From: VXRJ01 sp965246995
Lineage (GTDB): Bacteria > Acidobacteriota > Vicinamibacteria > Vicinamibacterales > UBA8438
Assembly: GCA_965246995.1 (NCBI GenBank)
Contig: OZ252008.1
Location: 4,402,001 to 4,466,000 of the forward strand
DNA length: 64,000 bases
Direction: 5' to 3'
Made by a program: the position numbers and the translations under genes. Shown here piece by piece: positions 8,582 through 17,640 of this stretch; position 1 is the stretch's first letter, and the number at the start of each line of letters is the position of its first letter. The notes below the pieces were generated by a model. The model did no database searches and was not told the origin of the DNA. It saw only the letters and a program-made list of their open reading frames with translations.

Positions 8582-10249
8582 CTACCGCTCGTGGACCACC
8601 CGGCCGCCCAGCACCGTCAGGTCGACCTCGGTGTCCATCGTGCGCGTCGGGTCTATGGTGAGCAGATCCTGGGACAGCACCACGAGGTCCGCCAGCTTTC
8701 CCACTTCCAGGCTCCCCTTGCGGTCCTCCTCGAACGTCAGGTACGCAGCCAGCCGGGTGTAGCCGACAATCGCCTCGGGCATCGTCAGCGCTTCGCCGTG
8801 TCCGACCACGGCGCCGCTCATCCCCCGTCGGGTGACGGCGGCCTGCAGTCCCACGAGCGGTCCGATCGGCAGGATGTCGCTGCCGAGCGCCACCACCACG
8901 CCATGCCGCATCGGCGAACGCAACGGGTTGTTCGTCTCGTAGCGCTCGCCGTCGAGGTGTTCCGCGTAGCGCCCCTCGAGCGTGTAGGTGAAGTTCGGTT
9001 GCTGCGCGACGTGGATATTCCAGGTCGCCATCTGCTGCATCGTCTCGGCCGGCGGCCGGACCGTGAAGTGATTCAGGTAGTGGCGATGGTCGGCGCGAGG
9101 CGACGCCTTCAGCACGCGCGACCAGACGTCCACCGTCATGGCGATAGCCGCGTCGCCGATGGTGTGGAACCCCATCTGCCAGCCCCGGTCGTGGGCCGCG
9201 CGGGAAATTTCCAGCAAGCCCGCCTCATCGATCAGCGGACCGCTGCCGTAGTAGTCGGGCTGCCCCTTATAGGGTTCCAGGGTCCAGGCCGCGGCGCCGG
9301 TATAGCCGCCATCGACGAAAAACTTCATCGGACCTACCCGCAGCCACTCGTCACCGTCACCCGTCCGGCGGCCGAAGCGGTCCAGCATGTCGATGGCCCG
9401 CGGCGGGTCCGGTGGAACCCGGAACTGCACCGCGGCGCGCGGCAACTCGCCGGCATGCTCGGCGTAGACCGACTCCCACTCGGCGAAGCCCGCGATGTTC
9501 ACGCCTGCCTGGATGATGCTGGTGATGCCGAGCGGGAGCAGGTCGCGCAGATTCTGCACGAAGCTCGCCCGCAACTCGTCCGGCGTCGGATCCGGCACAA
9601 GCCGGCTGACGAGCCCCTGCGCCCCTTCGCGCAGGATGCCGTTCATCCTGCCCTCGTCATCCAACTCGATGATGCCGCCCGGGGGAGTCTCGGTCTCCGG
9701 TGTCAGCCCGACCGCCTCCAGGGCAAGCGAACTCGCGATCGAACTGTGCCCGCCGGCGCGGGTCAGGACCACCGGATTGGCCGGCGCCGCGTCATCCAGA
9801 TCCCAGCGGAACGGCCGGCGCTGCTCCGCGAGCTCGTCCTCCGACCAGCCGTAGCCCGTGATCCACTCGCCCGACCCGATCTGCTCCGCCTTCCGGGTTA
9901 CCCGCGCCTTCAGCTCGCCCAGGCTCTCGAGCCCCGACAGATCGACCCACCGCTCGGGGTTCCCGCGGATATGGATGTGCGTGTCGATGAATCCGGGCAC
10001 CACCAACCGCCCGTCCAGGTCGATGGTGCGCGCCGCGCGGTAGCGGTCGGCCAGCTCGTCCCACCCGAGCGCCACGATGCGCCCGTCACGCACCGCCACC
10101 GCGGAGTACGTGGAGAGGAGGGCATCCGCGGTGAACACCTTGCCGTTGTGCAGCAGGAGGTCGACGGGCTCCTGCCCGTGCGCCGGCGCGGCCGCGACGC
10201 CCAGGGCGGCCACCGTAACGATCCACGCGCCGAATCGGATTCGTCTCAT
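8582..10249 (-). CDS. Exported amidohydrolase (Amidohydro_3 / YtcJ-like)
   Basis: A 555-residue metal-dependent hydrolase of the PF07969 type. A signal peptide (MRRIRFGAWIVTVAALG ... AHGQ) precedes DLLLHNGKVFTAD, the usual N-terminal beta-sandwich start. The HxH metal site is in GFIDTHIHIRG; the C-terminal part has GSDILPIGPL and GKLADLVVLSQD, standard for the family. The ATG at 10249 is used because the signal peptide starts there; the longer frame runs into the promoter region shared with the PQQ dehydrogenase. A TATATT box lies only five bases before this ATG, so the transcript may be leaderless (inference). Operon with the permease downstream. Confidence 0.92.
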   Translation of the reverse strand: MRRIRFGAWIVTVAALGVAAAPAHGQEPVDLLLHNGKVFTADALLSTYSAVAVRDGRIVALGWDELADRYRAARTIDLDGRLVVPGFIDTHIHIRGNPERWVDLSGLESLGELKARVTRKAEQIGSGEWITGYGWSEDELAEQRRPFRWDLDDAAPANPVVLTRAGGHSSIASSLALEAVGLTPETETPPGGIIELDDEGRMNGILREGAQGLVSRLVPDPTPDELRASFVQNLRDLLPLGITSIIQAGVNIAGFAEWESVYAEHAGELPRAAVQFRVPPDPPRAIDMLDRFGRRTGDGDEWLRVGPMKFFVDGGYTGAAAWTLEPYKGQPDYYGSGPLIDEAGLLEISRAAHDRGWQMGFHTIGDAAIAMTVDVWSRVLKASPRADHRHYLNHFTVRPPAETMQQMATWNIHVAQQPNFTYTLEGRYAEHLDGERYETNNPLRSPMRHGVVVALGSDILPIGPLVGLQAAVTRRGMSGAVVGHGEALTMPEAIVGYTRLAAYLTFEEDRKGSLEVGKLADLVVLSQDLLTIDPTRTMDTEVDLTVLGGRVVHER

Positions 10250-10265
10250 GTCGCAATATACGATA

Positions 10266-10302
10266 GCCGCATGCGGCGTATCTGCGCGCGGCCGGCCGCG
10301 CG
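10266..10302. promoter_or_regulatory. Two perfect palindromes in the divergent amidohydrolase / PQQ dehydrogenase promoter
   Basis: The 73-bp intergenic region holds GCCGCATGCGGC (10266-10277, 12-bp perfect palindrome) and CGCGCGGCCGGCCGCGCG (10285-10302, 18-bp perfect palindrome), eight bases apart. They lie between the two divergent starts, so they could be operators or cruciform-forming sequence. GC-only palindromes arise by chance more easily in GC-rich DNA. Confidence 0.4.
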
Positions 10303-10322
10303 TCATTGACTGGAGGATCCCC

Positions 10323-12356
10323 ATGTCCGCTCGACAAGCAAGTCTCGTCGCCGTCGCCGCCGCGCTCGTCCTTGCGGGCCAGCCCGCCGCCGCGCAGCGC
10401 GGAGCTGCCGACGGAGAGTGGCGCAGCTACGCCGGGGATAACGGCAGCACCAAGTACTCGCCCCTTGATCAGATCGACGCGACCAACTTCAGCGACCTCG
10501 AGATCGCCTGGCGCTGGGACTCGGTCGACACCACGATCGACATCGAAGCGATTCAGCAGCGACTGATGGCGCAGGGCGCCGGCTCCAATACGAACGACGG
10601 CGCGCAACCGACCGACCCGCCACGGATCTCGATCCGCGGGCTGCAGGCGACGCCGCTGATGGTGGACGGCGTGCTGTACCTCTCGACCGCGCTCTTCCAG
10701 GTGGCGGCAATCGACGCCGGCACGGGAGAGACGATCTGGGTGTACAACCCGGAGTCCTACAACCGCGGCCGCCCGACGCACGCCTACCGCTCGCGCGGTC
10801 TCGCCTACTGGTCGGAGCCGGACGGCAGCGACGCGCGGATCTTCTGGGGGACCAACGAAGCGTACCTGCACGCGGTGGACGCAGAGACCGGAGAGCCGGT
10901 CCGCGACTTCGGCGACAACGGCCGCGTCGACCTGACGACCGACATCCCGCGCGCGGATCGCAACGACAAGAACTACCTGGGCCGCAACCTGATCGGCGTC
11001 GCCTCCCCACCGGTCGTCACAAACGACATCGTGGTCGCTCCCACCATCATCTCCGACTTCGTGGTCCGGAAGGAGGCGCCGCCCGGATGGATAAAGGGGA
11101 TCGACGCGCGGACCGGCGACGTGCGCTGGACGTTCCGCACCGTCCCGCAGGGAGATGACTTCGGGGCCGACACCTGGTTGAACGAATCGTGGCGCTACTC
11201 GGGCAACGCCAATATCTGGCCGCCGTTCAGCGCCGATGACGAGCTGGGCATCTTCTACCTGCCGCTCGGAACGCCGACGAGCGACTACTACGGCGGCCAC
11301 CGGCTGGGTGACAACCTGTTTGCGGAGACCCTCGTGGCCGTCGACGCCGAAACCGGCCAGCGGCTATGGCACTTCCAGGCAGTGCATCACGGTGTCTGGG
11401 ACTACGACTTCCCAGCCGCACCCAACCTGATCGACATCACCGTGGACGGCCGTGAGATCAAGGCGGTGGCGCAGGTCAGCAAGCAGGGCTTCACCTACGT
11501 CTTCGATCGCGCGACGGGCGAGCCGGTCTGGCCGATCGAGGAACGCCCGGTGGAAACCGACAGCGACCTCGAAGGCGAAGTGCTGTCGCCGACACAACCC
11601 TTCCCGACGAAGCCACCGGCCTTCGAGTACCAGGGTCTGAGCATCGACGACCTGGTCGATTTCACACCGGAGATCCGTCAGTTGGCGGTGGAAGTAGTGA
11701 AGGACTTCCGCCTCGGCCCGCTGTTCACACCGCCGATGCTCAGCCACGAAGGGGGACTGCAGGGCACGATTCAGCGTCCCCATATCGCCGGCGGCGCAAG
11801 CTGGACCGGCGCGGCGGTCGATCCGGAAACCGGGATGCTCTATGTCCCGTCGGAGAACCGCTTCTCCGTCATCAAGTACTACACGCCCGACCCGGCCGAG
11901 GGAGGCAACCTCCGCTACACGCAGTCGGCGTTCGACAGCGGCATTCAACCCACCATGCCGCGCGGACTCCCGCTGCTCAAGCCGCCCTATTCGCGCATGA
12001 CCGCCATTGACATGAACCGCGGCGAGCACGCCTGGATGCAACCGAACGGCGACGGCGACCGCTACCGCAACCATCCGATGCTGCGCGACCTGAACCTGCC
12101 TCCCCTGGGCGGCGAAGGCCATGCCGGACCGGTCCTGACCAGAACACTCCTGATCAGCGCCCTGAGCGCCGGCGGCTCCGACGGCGGCCCCCGCCTCGTC
12201 GCCCGAGACAAGGCCACCGGCGAGATTGTGGGATCCGTCGACCTGCCGGCCGGAGCCATCGGCACGCCGATGACCTACCTGCACGAGGGTCGCCAGTACA
12301 TCGGCCTCACCATCGGCGGGGACGTCCCGCAACTGATCGCGCTGACGTTGCCCTGA
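10323..12356 (+). CDS. PQQ-dependent dehydrogenase (quinate/glucose dehydrogenase-like, soluble)
   Basis: 677 residues, complete. Signal peptide to about residue 26 (LAGQPAAAQ), then the eight-bladed PQQ propeller beginning with WRSYAGDNGSTKYSPLDQI. Blocks seen: TIWVYNPESYN, GFGDNGRV-like GDNGRVDLTTD, KGIDARTGDVRWTFRTVPQ, VHHGVWDYDFP, QVSKQGFTYVFDR, and the C-terminal GTPMTYLHEGRQYIGLTIGG. No transmembrane N-terminal domain is present, so it is a soluble periplasmic form. The ATG follows GGAGG by six bases. It is a close paralogue of the partial gene at 1-1509. Substrate and electron acceptor are not readable. Confidence 0.95.
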   Translation: MSARQASLVAVAAALVLAGQPAAAQRGAADGEWRSYAGDNGSTKYSPLDQIDATNFSDLEIAWRWDSVDTTIDIEAIQQRLMAQGAGSNTNDGAQPTDPPRISIRGLQATPLMVDGVLYLSTALFQVAAIDAGTGETIWVYNPESYNRGRPTHAYRSRGLAYWSEPDGSDARIFWGTNEAYLHAVDAETGEPVRDFGDNGRVDLTTDIPRADRNDKNYLGRNLIGVASPPVVTNDIVVAPTIISDFVVRKEAPPGWIKGIDARTGDVRWTFRTVPQGDDFGADTWLNESWRYSGNANIWPPFSADDELGIFYLPLGTPTSDYYGGHRLGDNLFAETLVAVDAETGQRLWHFQAVHHGVWDYDFPAAPNLIDITVDGREIKAVAQVSKQGFTYVFDRATGEPVWPIEERPVETDSDLEGEVLSPTQPFPTKPPAFEYQGLSIDDLVDFTPEIRQLAVEVVKDFRLGPLFTPPMLSHEGGLQGTIQRPHIAGGASWTGAAVDPETGMLYVPSENRFSVIKYYTPDPAEGGNLRYTQSAFDSGIQPTMPRGLPLLKPPYSRMTAIDMNRGEHAWMQPNGDGDRYRNHPMLRDLNLPPLGGEGHAGPVLTRTLLISALSAGGSDGGPRLVARDKATGEIVGSVDLPAGAIGTPMTYLHEGRQYIGLTIGGDVPQLIALTLP

Positions 12357-12435
12357 GCCCTGATACTCTTGGCGCCGCGACCGCGTCCCCAAGGGAGACA
12401 TGGCTCCTTGCCAGTTGGAGCGACGGGATAGTGCG

Positions 12436-12723
12436 ATGACCGACACGAGACGTTACGTTGGGCAGGCTTGGCGGCGGCAACGGCTGGAGGAACGCTTCAC
12501 GCGCGTCGGCCCGGAGACGATCAGTTACAGCGCGACGCTGACCGACCCGGAGACCTGGACGCGCCCCTGGACGTTCGCCATGCCGATGACCCGGACGGAT
12601 CAGCCGACCTACGAGTACGCCTGCCACGAAGGGAACTACGGTCTCCGGAACATCCTCCACAACGCGCGCTACGCCGAGGATCCGGACTACCTCTCGAAGC
12701 TGCCGTCGCCGACAACGAAGTAG
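12436..12723 (+). pseudogene. C-terminal fragment of a GVWDF/CHEGN family gene
   Basis: Only the last quarter of the family is present: RLEERFTRV, then TWTRPWTFAMPM and YEYACHEGNYGLRNIL, ending YAEDPDYLSKLPS. The tail matches the full copy at 13877-14875 best (that one ends YAEDPDYQSKLPK). The dozen residues before RLEERF have no counterpart, and the signal peptide, the PDLQGVWDF block and the first conserved cysteine are missing. It is best read as a remnant left by deletion or recombination 79 bp after the PQQ dehydrogenase; expression as a 95-residue protein cannot be excluded. Confidence 0.75.
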
Positions 12724-12727
12724 GACG

Positions 12728-13675
12728 CTACTGCCCTTCGTAGAGTAGCTGCACGACCATCGCGACCCGGTCCGCGGGCGCCTGGAAGTCACTGTACTGG
12801 CTTGGCAGCGTGTAGGCGGCCGCGGTCTCGGCGGCGCTCCGGCCGGCCGCCTTGCCCTGCTCCGCCTTGGCGACGAGGTCGTTGTAGAACGCGGAGTATT
12901 CGACGAGGTCGTCCCAAACCAGCGTCTCGTCGGCGTGCCCGGGGATGAGGGTGTCGACGTTGTCGACACCGGCGATCGCCTTCTCGAGCGTCCGGCCGAA
13001 CTCGGTCGCGCTGCCGTTCGTGTTGGCCGAGTCGATGAACGGCAGGCCCTTGCGCGCCATCATGTCGCCCGTATGCATCGTGCGCGCCTCCCGGAAGACG
13101 ACCCACGTGTCACCGTCGGTGTGGCCCCGCCCGAAGTAGTAGAGGTCGATCTGATCGGGACCGCTAAACAATGACGTCCGATTGGAGAACGTCGTCTTCG
13201 GGAGGTACTTGCTGTTCTCGCCGGTGAACGCCTCGCAGTTCTTGATCGACCCGCCCTCGAACCCGGCGCCGTCATCGCAGTCCCGGCTCGCCATGTGCCC
13301 CGCCGAATTCTCGTGGGCCACGAAGTTGACGGTGTCCGGGAACTCGGTGTTCGAGCCGCTGTGATCCCAGTGCGTGTGGGTGTTGATGATGGTGGTCACC
13401 GGCTTGTCGGTGATCCGGCGCACCTCGGCGAGGATGTCCTGACCGTAGCCCCGGATCTTGGTGTCGACGAGCACGACGCCCGAGTCGATCACGAAGACGG
13501 CCGTGTTCCCGCCGGTGCGCATCCCCTGCTCGGCTGGATCGGACGTGAGCACGTAGAGGTTGTCCGCCAGTTCCAGCGGGCGGATCCCGAAACGATCCTG
13601 TCGCGCTTCGTTGGCGACGACGGTCACCAGGACGCCGACTACGGTCAATGTTGCCAGACAGAATGTGCGCTTCAT
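12728..13675 (-). CDS. Exported MBL-fold metallo-hydrolase, 1
   Basis: 315 residues with a Sec signal (first about 22 residues). The metal-binding motifs are intact: THTHWDHSG (H-x-H-x-D-H), the GRGHTDGD loop, MHTGDMM and IPGHADET. The class covers hydrolases such as lactonases and lactamases; the substrate is unknown. GGGAGG lies before the ATG at 13675. It converges with the family fragment at 12436 (4 bp apart). Related MBL proteins are at 23978 and 35665; the one at 35665 shares the GRGHT-GD and PGH patterns most closely. Confidence 0.92.
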   Translation of the reverse strand: MKRTFCLATLTVVGVLVTVVANEARQDRFGIRPLELADNLYVLTSDPAEQGMRTGGNTAVFVIDSGVVLVDTKIRGYGQDILAEVRRITDKPVTTIINTHTHWDHSGSNTEFPDTVNFVAHENSAGHMASRDCDDGAGFEGGSIKNCEAFTGENSKYLPKTTFSNRTSLFSGPDQIDLYYFGRGHTDGDTWVVFREARTMHTGDMMARKGLPFIDSANTNGSATEFGRTLEKAIAGVDNVDTLIPGHADETLVWDDLVEYSAFYNDLVAKAEQGKAAGRSAAETAAAYTLPSQYSDFQAPADRVAMVVQLLYEGQ

Positions 13676-13876
13676 CTCGACCTCCCCGAAGACAGGTGCC
13701 TACTCTAGCACCAGCCACCATCGAAGGGCCCTGGTCCGTCCGCCGCCGCGTGCGGAACGGCCAGTCAGAAAGGGGGTCGATCCGCAGGCGGAGGGGTGAT
13801 ATCCTAACTGATCAAAGTCTCTTCGAGACTCTGGCGTAACTGCGCCCGACCGGGTCGCTCTGGCGGGAGGTGTTCG

Positions 13877-14875
13877 GTGAGTGATGGACTTCGCACAGGA
13901 CTGCGTCTGGCAATTGCGGCAGCGTTGATCGTGCCGCTGGCCGTGACGGCGGTGGCCCAGGAGCCCGCCGGAGCAGGTAGCGGCACGGCGGAGGCCACCA
14001 GCGACTTCGAGGCGCCGCGCACGCCGTGGGGCGCGCCGGACCTGCAGGGGATCTGGGACTACCGGACGGCAACGCCGCTGCAGCGGCCGGAGGCGTTCGG
14101 TAACAAGGCGACGCTGACCGACGAGGAAGTCGCGGAGTACGAACGAACCAACTCCGAGCGTCTCGACGACTACGACCGTTCGCCCAGCGTCCACGCGAAG
14201 TGGTGGCTCGATGACGGTCGTGAGATGACCGCCGACCGCCGGACGTCACTCATTGTCGATCCGGCCAACGGTCGCATCCCGGCCACCACCGAAGCAGCCC
14301 GCTCGGCGGCGCGCGAGCGGAACGCGCGTCGCGACCTGACCAACGCGGTACAGGATCGGAGTCTCGGCGAGCGTTGCATTACTTTCGGTGTGCCGCGCCT
14401 GCCCGGCGCCTACAACAACAACTACCAGATCGTGCAGACGCCGACGCACGTCGCGATCATGCAGGAGATGATCCACGCCGTCCGCATCGTGCCCCTCGAT
14501 CGCCGTCCGCATCTGACCGGCGCTATCCCGCAGTGGCACGGTTCGTATCGGGGTTACTACGACGGCGACACCCTCGTGGTCGAGAGCACCAACTTCGATC
14601 CGGACGGGGCCCCGCGCGGTGCGAGTGCGGAGATGCGGCTGACCGAGCGTTTCACGCGCATCGCGCCCGACGTCGTCGAGTACGAGGTGACATTCGACGA
14701 CCCCGCCACCTGGGAACGGAACTGGACAGCCGTCATCCCGATGCGCAAGACGGATCAACCCCTCTTCGAGTACGCGTGCCACGAGGGGAACCGCGGCCTG
14801 GAAAACATCGTGCACAACTACCGCTACGCCGAGGATCCGGACTACCAGTCGAAGCTGCCGAAGATCGCACAGTAG
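13877..14875 (+). CDS. Secreted uncharacterised protein, GVWDF/CHEGN family, copy 3
   Basis: 332 residues. Signal peptide to about residue 25, PDLQGIWDYRTATPLQRP, LIVDPANGRIP, GERCITFGVPRLPGAYNNNY, IVPLDRRPHLTG, YDGDTLVVESTNF, ERFTRIAPD and FEYACHEGNRGLENI. The FNSGPP stretch of copies 1, 2 and 5 is replaced by a shorter GVPRLPG, and NYGL by NRGL. The start is GTG with GGGAGG six bases upstream. The next gene (cytochrome) starts 31 bp downstream on the same strand, so they may share a transcript. Confidence 0.83.
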   Translation: MSDGLRTGLRLAIAAALIVPLAVTAVAQEPAGAGSGTAEATSDFEAPRTPWGAPDLQGIWDYRTATPLQRPEAFGNKATLTDEEVAEYERTNSERLDDYDRSPSVHAKWWLDDGREMTADRRTSLIVDPANGRIPATTEAARSAARERNARRDLTNAVQDRSLGERCITFGVPRLPGAYNNNYQIVQTPTHVAIMQEMIHAVRIVPLDRRPHLTGAIPQWHGSYRGYYDGDTLVVESTNFDPDGAPRGASAEMRLTERFTRIAPDVVEYEVTFDDPATWERNWTAVIPMRKTDQPLFEYACHEGNRGLENIVHNYRYAEDPDYQSKLPKIAQ

Positions 14876-14906
14876 TGACCCGGAGCATCAGCGAGGGAAC
14901 GGAACG

Positions 14907-17594
14907 ATGCGCATTCTGAAACTCACCGCCACCGCCGCCCGGACGCTCACCGTCGCAGCCGCCGCCCTGCTCATCGCGGGCCAGGGCTCGACCGCCGCTG
15001 CGCAGACCGGGCCGATCAACTTCACCGATCACATCCGCCCCATCATGGAGCGGAGCTGCTGGAACTGCCACGGCGAGGCGGCACAGCTCGCCGACCTCGA
15101 CCTGAGCAGCCGTGACGGCGCGCTGGCGGGCGGCACGAAGGGTGCTGCGATCGTGCCGGGCGATGCCGAGAGCAGCCGGCTCTACCGGATGGTGGCAGGG
15201 CTCGATCAGCCGGCGATGCCGATGAGCGGCGACGCGCTGACGGACGCCGAACTTGCGGCGGTGCGCACCTGGATTGAGGAAGGCGCACACTGGGATGCGT
15301 CCGGCGCGACCGGCGCCGAAGCGGCCCTTGCCGCGCTGGAGAACAGCGAGCTTCCCGCCGGCGCGCGCGACTACTGGGCGTTCAAGCACCCGGAGCAGGC
15401 GCGGGTGCCGGCGGCGGACGTCTACACGCACCCGGTCGACCGGTTCCTCGAAGCGGCGCGGCAGGACGCTGGCGTCGAAGCAGCGCCGCGCGCCGACCAG
15501 TTGACACTTCTGCGGCGCGCGTACCTCGACCTCATCGGGCTGCCGCCTACGCCGGAGCAGATCGAGGCGTTTCTGGCCGACACGGAGCGGGGCGCGTGGG
15601 AGCGGCTGATCGAACAGTTGCTCGACTCTCCCCACTACGGCGAGCGCTGGGGCCGCCACTGGCTCGACGTTGCCCGCTACGCGGATACCGACGGCTTCGA
15701 ACAGGACTACGTCCGGGCAAACGCCTGGCGCTACCGCGACTACGTCATCAACGCGTTCAACCGGGACAAGCCGTACAACCAGTTCCTGCGCGAGCAGATC
15801 GCGGGCGACGAACTGGACCACGTCACCGATGAGACACTCATCGCGACGGGCTTCCTCCGCTCCGGACCGCGCGTCAACTTCCGCGAGAAGGACAATCCGG
15901 AGCGGCGCCACGACTATCTGGACGACATGCTGGCGACGCTCGGCCGCGGCGTCCTCGGCATGACGGTCCACTGCGCCCGGTGCCACGACCACAAGTTCGA
16001 TCCGATCCTGCAGAAGGACTACTACAGCATGCAGGCGGCGATCTTCGGCTACGTCGAGATCGATCAGCCGCTGCTCGATCGCCCGGAGGCGGACGCCTGG
16101 CGCGCCGCGAACGCCGACATCGATCGCCAGCAGCAACCGCTGCGCGACGAGATCGACGCCATCGAGGAACCGTACAGCGCGGAACTCCGAGCGAACATGA
16201 TCCGGGAGCGGTTCCCGGAGAACGTGCAGGAGGCGGCCTTCAAGCCGGAAGCGGAACGGACGCCGGGCGAACAGCTTCTCGCCGCGCAGGTGCTCTCCAT
16301 CAATCCTCCGCGTGCACAGGTAGCCGAGGCGCTCAGCCCCGATGACGCGGTGCGGGTGGAGGAGCTCCGGGCGCAGGTCGCGGCGCTCGACGCCGAGCGG
16401 CCACCCGACCCGCCGATGGCGCACATCGTCACCGATGGCGACTACCGCTTCGCACCCAACGGCCCCGGCGACGAGGTGATCGGCTGTCCGGAATGCCGCA
16501 CGGCGCCCGATGCCGAAGGGACCTACCTCTGGGAGGCCGACAATGGGCCATACAAGGCGCCGCCCAACTACTTCCTGATCCGGGGCGACCCGTTCAGCCC
16601 CGGTTCCGAGATGTCGCCCGGGTTCCTGACCGTCGCGACCTACGGCGACCCCGAGACCGAGATCTCGCGTCCCGACGGCCGCACCTCCGGACGGCGTCTT
16701 GCGCTCGCCGAATGGATCGCCTCGCGCGACAACCCGCTGACGGCTCGCGTCATCGTCAACCGCATCTGGCACCACCACTTCGGCCGGGGCATCGTCCGCA
16801 CGCTCGACAACCTCGGCCGGATGGGCGACGCGCCGACGCACCCCGAGTTGCTCGACTGGCTTGCGGTCGAGTTCATGGACCGGGGCTGGAGCATCAAGGA
16901 GATGCACCGGCTGCTCATGACGTCGGAGGCCTACCGTATGGCGTCGTCGTTCACGCATGACGCGAGCACTGCGGCCGACGCCGAGAACAACCTGCTCTGG
17001 CGCTACCGGGGGCAGCGGCTCGAGGCGGAGATCCTGCGCGACGCGATCATGACCGTGAGCGGCGGCATCGTCCTGACGGTAGGTGGTCCGGCGATCTTCC
17101 CGCACATTCCGTCCGACATCCTGGTCCAGTCGGACGGCAAGGGGTTCTGGTGCGGCAGCCCGGACCCGGGGCGACGGATCACGGCGCCGGCAACCGGCAT
17201 CTGGTGCGAGGAACCGGACCGCCCGGAGGTGTGGCGCCGCAGCGCCTACGTCTTCCGCCGCCGTTCACTCGGCTTCCCCTTCTTCGACACGTTCGACCTG
17301 CCCGATCAGAACCAGACCGCGGCGGCGCGCAACGTCTCGACCGTGTCGACGCAAGCCCTGACGCTGATGAACAACCCGTTCGTGCTGAACCAGGCGCAGT
17401 TGTTCACCGACCGGCTCGAGCGCGAGGCGCCGGGCGATATCGACCGGCAGATCGAACGCGCGTACCTCATCGCACTGACGCGGCAGCCGACCGACGCGGA
17501 GATGACGATTGCCCGAGACCTCATCGCCGATCAGTCGCTGGTCGACTTCACCCACGTCATGATGAACCTGAACGAGTTCCTGTACCAGCGGTAG
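14907..17594 (+). CDS. PSCyt1-DUF1549-DUF1553 cytochrome c-like protein
   Basis: 895 residues. After a signal peptide comes a planctomycete-type cytochrome c domain (PF07635) with haem motif CWNCH at residues 51-55 and a MPMSGD turn that could supply the axial Met. Next is DUF1549 (PF07583): LDLIGLPPTPEQIEAFL, RWGRHWLDVARYADTDGF and a second CxxCH in CARCHDHKFDP. DUF1553 (PF07587) fills the C-terminus (GRRLALAEWIASRDNPLTAR, NRIWHHHFGRGIV). Proteins of this kind are coded next to DUF1501 genes, as here, 46 bp upstream of one. They are thought to be envelope proteins of polymer or C1 metabolism, but their activity is unproven. Confidence 0.93.
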   Translation: MRILKLTATAARTLTVAAAALLIAGQGSTAAAQTGPINFTDHIRPIMERSCWNCHGEAAQLADLDLSSRDGALAGGTKGAAIVPGDAESSRLYRMVAGLDQPAMPMSGDALTDAELAAVRTWIEEGAHWDASGATGAEAALAALENSELPAGARDYWAFKHPEQARVPAADVYTHPVDRFLEAARQDAGVEAAPRADQLTLLRRAYLDLIGLPPTPEQIEAFLADTERGAWERLIEQLLDSPHYGERWGRHWLDVARYADTDGFEQDYVRANAWRYRDYVINAFNRDKPYNQFLREQIAGDELDHVTDETLIATGFLRSGPRVNFREKDNPERRHDYLDDMLATLGRGVLGMTVHCARCHDHKFDPILQKDYYSMQAAIFGYVEIDQPLLDRPEADAWRAANADIDRQQQPLRDEIDAIEEPYSAELRANMIRERFPENVQEAAFKPEAERTPGEQLLAAQVLSINPPRAQVAEALSPDDAVRVEELRAQVAALDAERPPDPPMAHIVTDGDYRFAPNGPGDEVIGCPECRTAPDAEGTYLWEADNGPYKAPPNYFLIRGDPFSPGSEMSPGFLTVATYGDPETEISRPDGRTSGRRLALAEWIASRDNPLTARVIVNRIWHHHFGRGIVRTLDNLGRMGDAPTHPELLDWLAVEFMDRGWSIKEMHRLLMTSEAYRMASSFTHDASTAADAENNLLWRYRGQRLEAEILRDAIMTVSGGIVLTVGGPAIFPHIPSDILVQSDGKGFWCGSPDPGRRITAPATGIWCEEPDRPEVWRRSAYVFRRRSLGFPFFDTFDLPDQNQTAAARNVSTVSTQALTLMNNPFVLNQAQLFTDRLEREAPGDIDRQIERAYLIALTRQPTDAEMTIARDLIADQSLVDFTHVMMNLNEFLYQR

Positions 17595-17640
17595 CCGGCA
17601 GACACGACCCACTCCAAGACGAACGATAGAGGACAAGACC

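Noticed and set aside
13794..13803. GTGATATCC before the family gene at 13877 as a further RHH operator
   Set aside because: It breaks the palindrome at one position, and the GATATC hexamer alone is expected several times in 64 kb; no second box at 11 or 24 bp.
14733..17105. A long minus-strand open frame of about 790 codons antisense to the DUF1549/DUF1553 gene
   Set aside because: It is rich in Arg, Val and Asp, shows no domain, and exactly mirrors the codon-position GC bias of the real gene on the plus strand.
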